A DNA stretch of 64,000 nt. It comes from Tretioscincus oriximinensis. Its lineage: Eukaryota; Chordata; Lepidosauria; Squamata; Gymnophthalmidae. The stretch's first letter is position 1, and every line of letters begins with the position of its first letter. Below are positions 22,161 to 32,939 of the stretch, piece after piece. Made by a program: the position numbers and the translations under genes. The notes under the pieces were generated by a model that made no database searches, had not been told where the DNA came from, and was given only the letters and a program-made list of their open reading frames with translations. The stretch lies in contig JAJVDF010000193.1 of assembly GCA_022410635.1 (NCBI GenBank), positions 984,895 to 1,048,894 of the forward strand. Direction: 5' to 3'.

Positions 22161-22178
22161 ATGGCCTGCGTTTTGAAG
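22161..22178 (+). other. Weak candidate first coding exon (ATG in good context before a GT donor)
   Basis: The ATG at 22161 has a strong Kozak context (GACCATGG). It is followed by six codons and a donor-like AAG|GTAAAT junction at 22178/22179. Upstream sequence (about 21890-22160) is moderately GC-rich, and a GC-rich CpG-containing block follows. A six-codon exon is too short to identify any gene and such patterns arise by chance, so this is only a pointer. Confidence 0.12.
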
Positions 22179-22199
22179 GTAAATCTCTATCTGTTGCTT

Positions 22200-22447
22200 A
22201 AATGGTTCCAAATCAAACAAAAGAGCGAGAGAGCGAGAGAGACGAAGGAGCTGGAAAAAAAAGGAGAAGAGCAAAAGGAGCCACCCCGGAGGCGCTTGCT
22301 GCCCCAGAGTCCCCAGCAGCCTCATCTCCATTGCGCCACTGGGTCTCCTCTCCCCACCCGCGGCTGGAAAAAATGAGTCCCCAGAGATCCTGGAGCGCGC
22401 GGGGTCCCCTTTCCATACCATTATCGGGGCTGCAGACTGGGGGGGGG
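22200..22447. other. GC-rich, CpG-containing block ending in an assembly gap
   Basis: Compared with the AT-rich window this stretch is GC-rich and has many CpG dinucleotides (GCGAGAGAGCGAGAGAGACG, CCGGAGGCGC, CCCGCGGC, GGAGCGCGCGGGG). It runs directly into a G-run and then the N gap. It could be one edge of a small CpG island whose other edge is lost in the gap, or just GC-rich unique sequence. Open frames on both strands have no domain. Confidence 0.35.
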
Positions 22448-22511
22448 NNNNNNNNNNNNNNNNNNNNNNNNNNNNNNNNNNNNNNNNNNNNNNNNNNNNN
22501 NNNNNNNNNNN
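22448..22511. other. Assembly gap (64 N)
   Basis: A run of N between a G-run on the left and a T-run on the right. Confidence 0.98.
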
Positions 22512-22636
22512 TTTTTTTTTGTTAAGGGGGAATTCCTTTAGGAGCCCCCAGGGACTAGAAGAAGGGCTCTGCCTGCCTTAGCCTAATGTGATCTTCCTCC
22601 ACCAATGAAAACTGGGGACTTTATATATATATATAT

Positions 22637-22686
22637 GCAAAATCTGAAGATTCCAAAAGGATGAAAGTGTGTGTGTGTGGGGATTT

Positions 22687-22717
<31 letters not shown>

Positions 22718-22760
22718 CCCCCCCCCCCACTTTCATCCTTTTGGAATCTTCAGATTTTGC
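22637..22760. repeat. 124-bp palindrome with perfect 33-bp outer arms
   Basis: The left arm begins GCAAAATCTGAAGATTCC (22637-22669), and the right arm is its exact reverse complement, ending at 22760. The inner parts pair partly: GGGGATTTTATATA on the left with TATAAAATTCCCC on the right around a (TA)n centre. A (TG)n/C-run pair is mismatched. Its centre is near 22698. It may be a real AT-centred cruciform-forming palindrome or an inverted assembly artefact close to the gap. Confidence 0.9.
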
Positions 22761-22911
22761 AGGAGCAGCTTCCCAAGTGGTTCCCAGCAGCCACCCACAT
22801 CCACACGTTACTCCTCTTGCCTGCCCTGCGTGCGCCGCCCAGTTGGGAGCAGAAGAGTGACAGGGGGTGTCCCTCCCCCTTCATTCATTTGGACGCCACG
22901 CGACAGGACAG

Positions 22912-23616
22912 CCTGGAAAGGGGATCTGATTGAAGTGTGTACAATCATGCATGGGGTGGATAAGGAGAATAGAGGAAAAAAATATTTTCTGTACCACACA
23001 ACACAGGGACCAGGGGCCACACCTTGAAGCTGATGGGCAGAAGAGTGAGGACAGACAAGGGGAAGTATTTTTTTTTTCTCCACCCAGAGGGTCCCCGGCC
23101 TGTGGAATTTACTTCTAGGATAGGGGGTGGCAGCTCGCAGTCTNGATAGTTTTAAGACAGGATCAGATAAGCAATGGTTAGAGCATTGGACTCTTATCTG
23201 GTTGTCTCCTGGTTCGATTCCCCATTCCCCATGAAAGCCAGCTGGGTGATCTCGGGCCAGTCACAGTTCTCTCAGCCCCACCTACTTCACAGGATGTCTG
23301 TTGTGGAGAAAGCAACAAAAGTTATGTGCGCCCCAATATGGTTGGCCACCCTGAGACCTTCGGGTATAGGGTGAGATATAAATACAAATAAATAAATAAA
23401 TAAATACGTTTATGGACATCAAGGGTATAAATAGCTATCAGGATNAGTCTCTTGATGCTGTCCTCCGGGATGGAGCAATAGGCAGGATTCCTGAAATACC
23501 ATTTGCGGGGAGTCAAGAACAGGTGAGGGTTTTTCCCGNCTTCTGCTTCAGGTGCNAATAGTAGGCCACAGAGTGAGACAGTGTTCTGGTCTAGATGGGC
23601 TCTTATGTTNTTATGA
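22912..23616 (+). mobile_element. CR1-family LINE 3' end, split by a SINE
   Basis: The left part (22912-23166) begins GGGGATCTGATTGAAGTGTG and encodes a decayed form of the CR1 C-terminus (GDLIEVCTIMHGVDKENR). It continues to GTTTTAAGACAGGATCAGAT. The right part (23407-23616) resumes at GTTTATGGACATCAAGGG and ends GGGCTCTTATGTT. The SINE at 23171-23405 lies exactly between them. Confidence 0.8.
23171..23405 (+). mobile_element. tRNA-derived SINE with L2-like 3' tail, complete
   Basis: The head has an A-box-like TGGTTAGAGCATTGG and a B-box-like GGTTCGATTCC, the internal pol III promoter of tRNA-type SINEs. The body has CCAGCTGGGTGATCTCGGGCC, CACAGTTCTCTCAGCCCC and CACCTACTTCACAGG. The tail (GGTTGGCCACCCTGAGACC, TTCGGGTATAGGGTGAGATA, then AAATAAATAAATAAATAAAT) resembles the 3' ends of the L2 copies at 54.1 and 59.4 kb. 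It is inserted inside a CR1. The head is not a functional tRNA gene: it lacks a paired acceptor stem and is followed by the SINE body. Confidence 0.85.
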
Positions 23617-24106
23617 GACATTGATTGAATCNCTTGTGTTGCAATGTTGAGCCTCAGAATAGGAGCCTGCCCTTCTTTGGGGCTATATCTTGGAATAGGA
23701 GCCTGCCATCTACACTCTAGCATAGACTATGGCAGATCCAGAATGGGGCCTGCCATTATCTATACTGGCATGTGAATACCCAAACTCTGTCCTAAGATAT
23801 AACCCAGAATAAGGCTCAATGGGGGCAGGGTTTTTCCTCATTTTAACCCAGCTGCCCAGATGTTCTTTGGCAGAGTCTGGCCTGTCTCATATGCTCAAGG
23901 CACAGATTTTGTGGTGGGGTCCCCTTCAACCCTTCAAAGTAGGGTTCCCACATAAAATCCAGGACATAAAATCAGCGCATAGTGAAATCCTTTGAAAATC
24001 ATGCCATCCTCAGGAGAACGTCAACTATTCTTGTCTTGCACTTCAGAAGCCCTACTCACTTTCATGGTATTGATTCGCAGGAAAAAGAGATTAGGGTTGC
24101 AGCTAG

Positions 24107-24583
24107 AATCTTGGAAAGGAGATCCAGCAAGGGGGCTAGTAGCACTATAGGAGAAAGGTAGGTGGCGTGAGCTTTCATAGACATGTCTACTTCTTCAAAA
24201 AGCCCATACCACCTCTCTTTCTCCTGGTAGTTTCCAAGTGCTACTAGCCCCCNGGCTGAACTTTCTGAACTAAGACTAACACGGCTATTTCTCTGAAATA
24301 AGAACATAAGACCATAAGAAGAGCCATACTGGATCGGACCAGAGCCCATCTAGTCCAGCATTCTGTCTCATACAGAGGCCCACCAGATGCACCTGGGCAG
24401 CCTAAACAGAAGAAAGCAAAATATGCACTTGTTCATGACTCCCTGCAAATGGTATCACAGGAGTCCTGCCTGTTGCTCCATCCCGGAGGCAGCATCCAGA
24501 CATCCATCCTAGTACCCATTTATACCCTCGGTGTCCATAAACCTGTCTAGTCCTGTCTTGAAACTATCCAATCTTGGAAAGGA
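24107..24583. mobile_element. Composite of fold-back retroposon and reversed CR1, one unit with 14-bp TSD
   Basis: The unit 24121-24569 is flanked by AATCTTGGAAAGGA on both sides (24107-24120 and 24570-24583). Its left half (24121-24299) is the fold-back repeat (GGCTAGTAGCAC, AGGTGGCGTGAGCTTTCATAG, GACATGTCTACTTCTTCA, ending GACTAACACGGCTATTTCTC). Its right half (24300-24569) is a CR1 3' end on the minus strand (AGAACATAAGACCATAAG, GGATCGGACCAGAGCCC, CATCCCGGAGGCAGC). The two repeats meet tail to tail at 24299/24300. The single outer duplication suggests that they entered together. Confidence 0.7.
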
Positions 24584-24584
24584 A

Positions 24585-24945
24585 GGTCATATGAAAGATC
24601 TGAGTGTGCGTTCATAGTATGGAGGGAAAGGTCTTTAAGAAGCAGATTACCATGTTGCTCTCCCCATAGAATAGTTCATTGCATGAAAAAATTAATAATT
24701 ATACAGAAATAACTAAATAAAAGAATAACTGAAACCATAAGACAAAAGTATTTGTTAGCTGCTAGTATGTACTGACTAGGAGATATAGTTGCCTCTTGCC
24801 AGCCCAGCATCTGAGTACTTGTACACAAGCAATCATATCGGAATGTCTGCCAGGATGGCTGAAATAAAGCAACCACTTTACATTTTGGGGGTTACTTTTT
24901 ACTTGTTTAACTGGGTTTTGGTCAAACTACCCAACTCAGCACATG
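24585..24945. other. Unassigned intergenic sequence
   Basis: Nothing recognised between the composite element and the next CR1. Confidence 0.4.
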
Positions 24946-24947
24946 CC

Positions 24948-25588
24948 TAGCTAAACATGAGTCAACAGTGTGAAGCAGCTGCAAAAAAAGGCAAACACAA
25001 TCCTGGGATGTATCAAGAGAGGCATAGAATCTCGCTCACGTGAAGTAATTATTCTTCTCTACAGTACTTTGGTATGANCCCACTTGGAATACTGTGTTCA
25101 GTTCTGGGGGGCCCAATTTAAAAATGATATTGATTAACTAGAGCAAGTTCAAAAGAGAGTTACAACGATGATGTGTGGTCTGGAAACCATATCCTATGAG
25201 GAGCGGTTAAAGGATCTAGGGATGTTTAGTCTGCAAAAGAGAAGACTGAAAGGACACCTGATAGCTGTCTACAAATATCTGAAGGGCTGTCACAGAGGAG
25301 AGAGATCAGCATTGTTCTCGTTGGCACATGGAAGGACTTGTAACAGTGGGGTGAAGCTGCAAGGGAGTAGATTTAAATTAGATATCAGAAAAAACTTTCT
25401 AACAGAAAGGGTGATAAACCAGTGGAACAGATTGCCACAAGAAGTGGTGAGTTCGCCTTCACTGGAAGTCTTCAAACAGACTGGGCAGTCATCTGTCTGG
25501 GATGGTGTAGTGAATCCTGCACTGAGCAGGGGGTTGGACGCAATGGTCCTGGAGGTCCCTTCCGATTCTGATTTTACGATAAAGTGAA
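24948..25588 (+). mobile_element. CR1-family LINE 3' end, second subfamily
   Basis: This copy differs from the other CR1s and is closer to the classic avian-type CR1. After the ORF it ends CAGGGGGTTGGACGCAATGGTCCTGGAGG, TCCCTTCCGATTCTGATTTTACGAT, which matches the GGTTGGAC...GGTCCCTTCC...GATTCT 3' end known for CR1. Coding words include AKKGKHNPGMYQ-like sequence upstream with stops, then the intact frame described below. Confidence 0.85.
25168..25587 (+). pseudogene. CR1 ORF2 C-terminal fragment
   Basis: The open frame reads GLETISYEERLKDLGMFSLQ, KRRLKGHLIAVYKYLKGC, FKLDIRKNFLTERVINQWNR, LPQEVVSSPSLEVFKQ, the usual order at the end of CR1 pol. After FKQT it runs on into the 3' UTR. An upstream part in the same element (25080-25165) would encode HLEYCVQFWG-type sequence but contains a stop (TAACTAGAGC). 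The catalytic domains are absent. Confidence 0.82.
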
Positions 25589-27027
25589 TGATTATGGGGA
25601 AACCTAGTTTTGTTGCCAAAACACTGATATATTGGACTACCTACAGTTTCATTTGGGAAAATAACAGTTTTTTTTTTCCCTGGAATTGAAGGCACCTTAA
25701 TGAGGCTAATCTTGGAATTTTATGCCAGCATTGGACTATATAGTTAGAATCAGCAAAGTCCTTCATTCCAAAATTCATAGACTTGAGGTTGATAAGCAGG
25801 AAATTCTTCTCATGATATTTACAGGTGGGCTGAACTACAGGAGTCCCAAATGTCAACAGATCACTGATAACTTTAGTTGGTTGTGTAGAATGTCTTTCAG
25901 AAATGATGGGTATATAAATCTGTACTTGCAGCCATATCTATGTTTTGTTCATATAATTGTCTAATAAAACTGAACATCTATCCATATAAAAAGCCCCAAT
26001 AAAACTGAACCGAACTAATACAAACCTAGAAGTAATTTAGGNATGCAAGTTATTATAATAAATATATGTATTAAATGCAGATATTATTANAAAATGTCAT
26101 AAAATGTATTTTATGCACATTTCTATTTTTAAAATTTGTTAGATATCAACTCTTACTTAATTGCCCATGTGTCTTCAAGGGCACCTCTAGGCAGGATCCA
26201 GAAGCAGGCTGCCATAGCTTGCACCCAGGGGGAAATTGAGGGATTGCAAAGGTAATCTTGTTTCCCAGACAATTTGCTACAGTCTCTCTCCCTCTCTCTC
26301 ACATACATATGCATACACCTTGCATATCTTAATTCTTTGTTTCTCAGCTGTGTTGATGTAGCCTAGGCTTTCTATGGGGAAAAAAAATCTTAGTTTGTGA
26401 AGGTACAGCCCCAATTGTTCCTCTGTGTCCTGCCCCTGCATCCCAGAGATAGTTTTTCCTGCATTTCAAAGACTACCCAATTTAGTTGATTTTTGCATTT
26501 TTTATTTAATCATACAGTATTGTTGGAAATATATGAAATGCTTTGTCATCTATATATCTGAAAATAGCAGTGTTTTTCTTCTAGTGCGGTTTTGTGTTTT
26601 CTGAAGATTGGTTGACCAAAGTGCCTTGAAAGATGACGGACCTGTTGTTTTTAAAGATATTTGGAAAATAAAAAAATAAAGAATAATCATAGGCCAGTCT
26701 TCTCAAATGTACATTCTACTGAATTCAACAGGAGGTTTTTTTTTTGATAATATGGAGTATTATGTAATATACATTACTAGTCAAAAGTCCACAAAAATGC
26801 AGACATGTGTAAGGTGATGGATGTTCCCNGGTGTCGTTGATGTGAGCTGAAGCAGCTAGAACCAGGTGGCATGCGGGCATGTTGTGAATGGTTCTGAGCA
26901 GGTAGTGGTGTGTNTGTGTTCCACATGGATGAGGTGGGCTGGTACAGGCATAGGATGCAGGGGCGCATGATTTGGATTAGATGTGGATGTGGATGGGATT
27001 ACAGTCCCCACATCGTGGGGATTGGTT
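25589..27027. other. Unassigned intergenic sequence
   Basis: No gene is supported; the small frames have no domain. The sequence is AT-rich up to 26160. From 26800 to 27000 it is GT-rich, with repeated GGATGTGGATG words near 26980. Confidence 0.45.
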
Positions 27028-27303
27028 GAACATAAGAACATAAGAAGAGCCCTACTGGATCAGGCCACAGCCCATCAAGTCCAGCATTCTGTGTCACACA
27101 GAGGCCCACCAGATGCACCTGGGCAGTCCGAACAGAGGAAAGCAAAATATGCACCTGTTCATGACTCCCTGCAAATGATATCTCAGGAGTCCTGCCTGTT
27201 GCTCCATCCCGGAGGCAGCATCCAGACATCCATCCTAGTACCCATTTATACCCTTGGTGTCCACAAACCTGTCAAGTCCTGTCTTGAAACTATCCAAGCT
27301 GTT
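27028..27303 (-). mobile_element. CR1-family LINE 3' UTR fragment
   Basis: Plus-strand GAACATAAGAACATAAG (tail), GGATCAGGCCACAGCCC, CCAGATGCACCTGGGCAG, CATCCCGGAGGCAGCATCC and GTGTCCACAAACCTGTC match the copies at 7.5, 19.5 and 24.3 kb. It is truncated just inside the coding end (SLDSFKTGLDRFVDTKGING on the minus strand). Confidence 0.88.
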
Positions 27304-27837
27304 GAAAGGCCGATCACTGCAATGTAAATGAGAACGTAGTGCAATAAGTAAACAAAAGTTTTCCTCTAATTTTCCATATGCCATGTGGTGCCTGGAAACG
27401 CCCCCACCCCCCATAAATTTGAAACTTGGGGAAAAAAATCCTCTCTCTTTTTTTAAAGCTGTTATTGAGATGTGCCTTTTCCAAGTTTTCCAAGTTTTCT
27501 GCTTGGTTACTTTCCTTAACTGAAAAAGACAAACAAGTGTGGATTGCACAACTGAAAGAGCATTGCCCAGGCTAATGCTTAATCTTGTTAATGAAAGAAG
27601 GTCTGAGGATAAAGGGAGGAAAGGAAATCCACAGAGCGATTAGCCTCACACTATAAGGCCAATAATGTTGGTTCAATGCTGGGGAATTCTCAGAGCAATA
27701 GAGATGTCAGAGAAGTAACTAAATTTCATAATAAGTTGATAGAAACAAGATTTAATCTAGTTCTATGCAACAATTTATCCAAATGATAAAGTTACCTTTT
27801 CGCTGCTGAAGTCCTTGTATGTCTTCAGACCTGACCT

Positions 27838-28023
27838 TTTATTTATTTATATCCCGCTCTATACCCAAAGGTCTCAGGGCGGCCAACCATAGGGTGATGA
27901 CATAGCTTTTGTTGCTTTCTCCACAACAGACACCCTGTGAAGTAAGTGGGGCTGAGAGAATGGGGAATCGAACCAGGAGACTCCCAGGTGTGAGTCCAAC
28001 ACTCTAACCACTACTCCAATGCT
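27838..28023 (-). mobile_element. tRNA-derived SINE with L2-like tail
   Basis: It is the reverse of the SINE at 23171. It begins with the tail complement TTTATTTATTTATATCCCGC, CTATACCCAAAGGTCTCAGGG and GCCAACCATAGGG, and ends with complements of the B box (GGGAATCGAACCAGGAG) and A box (CAACACTCTAACCACTACTC). Confidence 0.85.
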
Positions 28024-28439
28024 TTAGAAAAAAAGTCACACATTTTATGTGTTCTGCGTGTTGTATACGTAGCTGAGAAGCCACAGTGTACAGTTAGTTT
28101 GCTTCCACTTTGGGGGCAAATCTCTCCTGGCAATGGTTTTTAATCATTGCTAAGATGACACAGTCATTTTTCAGTCTCTGTGACTGGTAAAAAACATTTT
28201 TACCAATGACTTGTATTCTTTGATTGGTACATTCCTACACTTCAGCTTCAGATCATGGTTTCTGAAAGTGTGTTCCACTACTTCCATTTGGAGGCAGGCA
28301 ACCAAGTGCTGGGATGTTCCCAAACTAACACAAGTTGTTCCTGGAGTTTATTAAGAACATCTGCATCAACCCCACTGCTGCAGATCACAAGCCAGGCACT
28401 AGGAAGCTGCGAGTAGGTTTGTGTATAATTCTACTCATG

Positions 28440-28535
28440 GGTTTCCATGGGCTTGAGATAGTTTTAGATAACTAGTTATTAAACTAGATGAGCTCCTTAC
28501 CTGATTCAGCAGAGCAACTCATATGTTCTTACGTC
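28440..28535 (+). mobile_element. CR1 3' tail fragment (short, decayed)
   Basis: AAACTAGATGAGCTCC, TGATTCAGCAGAGCAACTC and ATATGTTCTTACG resemble the last 60 bp of the CR1 copies (CTAGATGGGC...TGATTCAGCAGAGC...TTATGTTCTTATG). Confidence 0.5.
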
Positions 28536-29654
28536 TAAAAGGCACAAGATTTGTCAAGTGGCTACTATATAGCTTCTTTAGTCACCACTCACTTCCAAGT
28601 GATCTAAGTTCTGATATACTGTGACAAGTCACAGGAAGAGTTGATTAAAATGTATTTGGGGTGTGGCTCCTTGTTGCTGAAAATGGACTTAGCTGAAGCA
28701 ACCTCTGTTTCTTATGTGATAAAGAAATGGTGTGGCATTGTCTAAATACAATGAAGATCTTTCTCAAAGATTACACTGTTGTTTTTCCAAGCCTAGCATT
28801 TTCCATTGTAACTCACGTTCCTTGTTTCCTGATACCAGCTTCAAAAATATATAAATACAACACAGAAAGGATTATTGTAAGAAAATTACTGTTTGATTGG
28901 GGCTACATTCAAATTACATTATGTCCTTAAATTACATTACTCTCAACTTCTACAGGGGTGTTCAATAAACCAATCTAGCCTTTCTAAAACTTCCCTTTGT
29001 ACTTCTTCATATTAGTTTAGAATTTAACAACTTATATTTTAAACAAACTGCAATAACTATTATTATAGAATGGCAGCATGAAATCCAGGGCTAAATTCAC
29101 ACGGCATTTATAGGTTTTGTTTTTGGGGGCGTATTTTCATTTTAATAATTTTTTGAGTTTGTAAATCATCATAACTGCTTTAGAAAGGGTAGGGAGAATA
29201 AAAGTAAGAAAAATAATTGGCCATCCTCAAACTGTAGTAACTTCTCAGTGTAGAGAGGCAGGAAAATATTAGTTGCATAAAGCCTGAAGACAAAGATTGT
29301 AAATTGTCCTTTGATCTCTGAGCTGTAGGGAATTATGAGTAACGGGACCTGGAAAGTTACTGGGCTTATTCATACAGTAACAAGCTAAAGGCTATTGCCA
29401 AAATGTGTCATGATTGGGCTTTGTCTTGTGCCTATTTTTGTACTCCCTTCATTATGAAGCAGAAAATAAAATATAGTTACCTTTTCCCCTTGAAGCGTTT
29501 CGTAGATCAGAAAGGAGAAAGCTTGATATTGCACAGTTTTTAATATTCTTATTAATTCTTTTTAGCTTCATTGTCCTTCTGAACAGCTGCAACAATAAAA
29601 CATAGAACCCAGAGTGTCTTAGTATGTACATGTATATATGGCTTTAATCTAAGT
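28536..29654. other. AT-rich, repeat-poor sequence
   Basis: No gene or recognised repeat. The stretch 29100-29480 has several homeodomain-type words (GTAAATCATC, AATAATTGG) and may be conserved, but I have weak grounds for this. Confidence 0.35.
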
Positions 29655-29739
29655 TAGGCTGACCAGATGACCCCCTTTTTTGGGGGGGGAACCCAGTTTT
29701 GGGGTGTCTGGCCCATTCTCTCGAGTTTGGGTCAGTCTA
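29655..29739. mobile_element. TA-flanked MITE, internally deleted
   Basis: It starts TAGGCTGACCAGATGACCCC (the fold-back/right-end type) and ends GAGTTTGGGTCAGTCTA, which is the complement of the long form's left end (TAGACTGACC...CCCAAACT). Only about 85 bp are left, so this is a deletion derivative that joins both ends of the long form. Confidence 0.7.
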
Positions 29740-30440
29740 CCTAAGTAGTGGTGGAGCTTGTGTGATAGCAGTAGGAATAAGGGTGGCTTGGAAGCATCTA
29801 GCAACCAGAGATACGTTGTGCCAATAACAGCATGATCTCAGAATTCCCAACATGCCTTTGCCCCCAAAGTAGGCTTATAGGATCAAAAAGTTGGAAAGCA
29901 GTATAGGATTATCAAAAAGTAGGATAAAATCAGGACAGAAACTTAAAAAAAAAACCACTGAGGCTCATGGAAGTTATAGTCCCACACCAAATAATACTCA
30001 TGAAACATCTCCCCATCAAAAATATGGATAGGACTATTCAGGGCCACAAGCAGATTGGTGCAACTGATGCCACAATATCTGAGTGCCACCTTTGAAGCAA
30101 TTGGAAGAGGCACAATGATGACTGTTGATGGTCACATGCCCCTGTCCCTCCCAGCACAATTTTAAGGCGTTGAATGAGGTATTGTGTTGAGTCAGGGGCT
30201 GGAAAATGTCCCCCACCCCCCTTCTCGATATGCCTCTTCTTGAGCATTTAGTGGGATGGTGGACTCCCTTGCACTGAGGACCATGCAGCTGCCTTATAGT
30301 CTTGAGTGTATCAAAATATGAACTTGTCCTTCTAAATATGGACAAAGTAACCCTGTCCTGTCTACCACCTAAAATCACAATGTGCTTTCATGATTGATTT
30401 CTATTATAGGTTAAATAAAAATAATAATAAAGAAAAAAGT
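29740..30440. other. Unassigned intergenic sequence
   Basis: No gene is supported; minus-strand frames at 30034-30378 lack any domain. Confidence 0.4.
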
Positions 30441-30460
30441 GCTGCTGCTGCTGCTGCTGT
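30441..30460 (+). repeat. (CTG)n trinucleotide repeat
   Basis: Six CTG units after GAAAAAAGTG, preceded by a short (AAT)n at about 30418-30430. Confidence 0.85.
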
Positions 30461-30599
30461 TGGCTTCTAATTGATCCTCAATCCAATTTTCTTTTACACA
30501 CTTTTCCAGAATCTCTTCTCAGGAAATCTACTTGCTGATCTTGGGTTTTAGTTCTCTAATTCCAGAAGACTCCCACATTTGAATCAATTAACTAAATCC

Positions 30600-30935
30600 T
30601 CTTAAGAGAAGATGGCTTCTTTTGCTGGAGATTTTAAACTTGCTATAGTGGTAATTAAAACACAGACACAGACTCACAGAAATATTCAGGCCTTAAGTTT
30701 GCTTTATGTAACTGCCCAATCAATTAAGAACACACTTTTACATGCTCTTATTTTTGCCGTATGGTTAAATTTAGGAGCATTTCATTACCGAAATGATGAG
30801 ATAATACAGCACCAAGAAGTGACAGAGTACATTTTATTAGCTCATTATAATAGGACTGTGAAGGCTCCCCAGGCATGTATTAATAAGCTCATAAAATCAC
30901 TCTAGAGTATTTTTAATAATGATAATGCCTATTAT
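30600..30935. other. Candidate conserved non-coding element
   Basis: This is a repeat-free, AT-rich but complex block with many homeodomain-type words (GGTAATTAAAAC, CAATCAATTAAG, TATTAATAAGC, TTTTAATAATGATAATG). The open frame of 97 codons on the plus strand has no recognised domain and looks incidental. Confidence 0.22.
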
Positions 30936-32935
30936 ATTTTTGTGGTGTGTGAAACTGTAAGAATGTTTTTTTTCTCCTTTCTGTGTTTCCTTTGCCTTCA
31001 AACTCCATCTTTCTCTCTGAAAAGTAAAATTTCTCTTTTCATTACTTCATGCTATAATGGTATTTTATGAAAAAGAAGGAGAAATAACTTGCAGTCTCAA
31101 GGAGCTGGGGGTGTCAGCTGTTCTACAAAAGAAAAGTGGAGGGACAGAAAGTTTAAGGAAATGTATCACATCATTTCATGATTTTTGTCTCTTCTTCAGA
31201 AACTGCTGGTAACTCTGTTGCTCATAATTTCTCTTGGAACATAAGAGGAGCCCTGCTGATGAGACTTGTTTTCTGTCACCAGGCCATATCCCACAGAATG
31301 ACTTTGACCACCATATCCCCATTTTTGGTGGCATGACATGTTTGCCAAAGAGCAACAACAAAGAGCAACTTGATGTGATATTGAACTTTCCTACAAAATG
31401 CCATAGCCTGGTAATATGGAAAGATGTCACCAGGCATTCTTTGGTGGTGTTCACCTCAAGCATAGAGCTTATAACCCTAGTGAGAGAAACAGTTATTTGG
31501 AGGACTTTGATAAAGTGCAAATTGGATGACAAAGACAGACAATAATTTTAAGAAGATTTGAAGATGACGTGACAGAGATGTTGGCTAGATTTATGCATAC
31601 CTTTGGGGAAGGTTTTGGGACAACATTTCTGGCTAGTTCACAACAGAAATGGTTGGGGCCAATTAACATTGATTATAGGAACAGTCCTGTTCTGTTCAAC
31701 TACAGAAAAGTGAACAGCAGGTCTTATTTGTGTTTTCCTTGTGCGCCATCCTGATGTCATTGTGAGTGGGCATTTTGCCTCAGCATTTCCACATACATGA
31801 GTAATGCTACTACATATTATAGTCAATTTTGCTTTGATTCTGCTGATAAAGACACAAAAATAGTATTAATGCATTGCATTGGACCATGTTATGGACCATA
31901 TATTAAGGACCATGTGTTATGGACTATTTATGAAAATGTCATTGATGATTTGAGGGCAGTTGTAAGTCAGAGATGTCTATGTTAATCTAGAATAGGTACC
32001 TTTTGAGTTCTGGCCCTCAATAGGAATAGTTCCATGCAGACAAAACCTAATAGGGACTCACTTTATTCTAGAGTTCCCACATAAAATCCAAGATAGAGCT
32101 TTGGATCTTTAATAGATGTGAAAAAATGATTTTTCTCCACATGTACAGCAAGCATTAGAAGCTGCACCTGGTGAAAATTGCTCTTATCTATAGCCATTAA
32201 AAGTCCAAAGCGCTATCTCAGCTTTAATGTGAGAACCCTACTTCTATCCAGATTACTGATCAAGTTATTTTCCTAACATTCATAGAGTCCTAAAAACAAA
32301 ATACTATTAAAAAATGTTCAAAAAGTCAAACAATCCAATGCGATTTTATATCACAATACATGGCAGAGCTGTATTTGAGCACTGAAATAAATATTCCTGC
32401 TACACTGGTGCAATCTCCATTCTCTATCTAACACATAATGGGAGAGAGAAATGGTGTACTCAGGAAGCAACTTATTTGTGGAAGAAAGGCAGTATTACCA
32501 TAGCTGACTAATTGGGACTGTGCTGTTGAGGGGCAGGAGAGCAATGGGCTGAACCACAGCAATTCCATTGTCCTCCCGATATGCAGGATTGGGATGCGTG
32601 TGCAAGGAGAGATAAATGAGCTCTGTAGGACTGCTTGCTGGGGAAGGGAGAAAAAGAAGGCAAATGCTAGTTTACTTAAAATTGGTGGCGATGTGTACAA
32701 TGAAATTAATGAAATAGTAGGGGTGTGTGAAGCACACAGTTATAGATGAGATACATTTGGAGCCTGGATCCCTTGTTTACTGCCCGGTGATTCTTTGAAG
32801 TTATGCTTAACAACACACCATACAAGTGTAAACAGCTATCAGAAAACAGAAGGAACGCCCATGGGTAATAATTAGAACAGAAAGCTATGCCCATTGGATG
32901 GAGACAGATCATTACCGCTCATTCAACACAAGCAA
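30936..32935. other. Unassigned, repeat-poor sequence
   Basis: No gene is supported. Frames at 31176-31545 overlap on opposite strands and lack domains. The direct word GGACCAT recurs at 31881, 31894 and 31908 with TATGGAC between, a small local duplication. Confidence 0.4.
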
Positions 32936-32939
32936 GTTT

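Noticed and set aside
22202..22525. GC-rich frames on both strands beside the N gap
   Set aside because: Frames on three phases are all open because of composition, and one runs through N's; no domain.
23171..23245. A and B boxes that could mark a tRNA gene
   Set aside because: The sequence continues into a SINE body and tail present in other copies; no acceptor-stem pairing is evident.
30612..30905. 97-codon plus-strand open frame in a candidate conserved block
   Set aside because: No domain; the block looks non-coding. Frame-preserving conservation would be needed to reconsider it.
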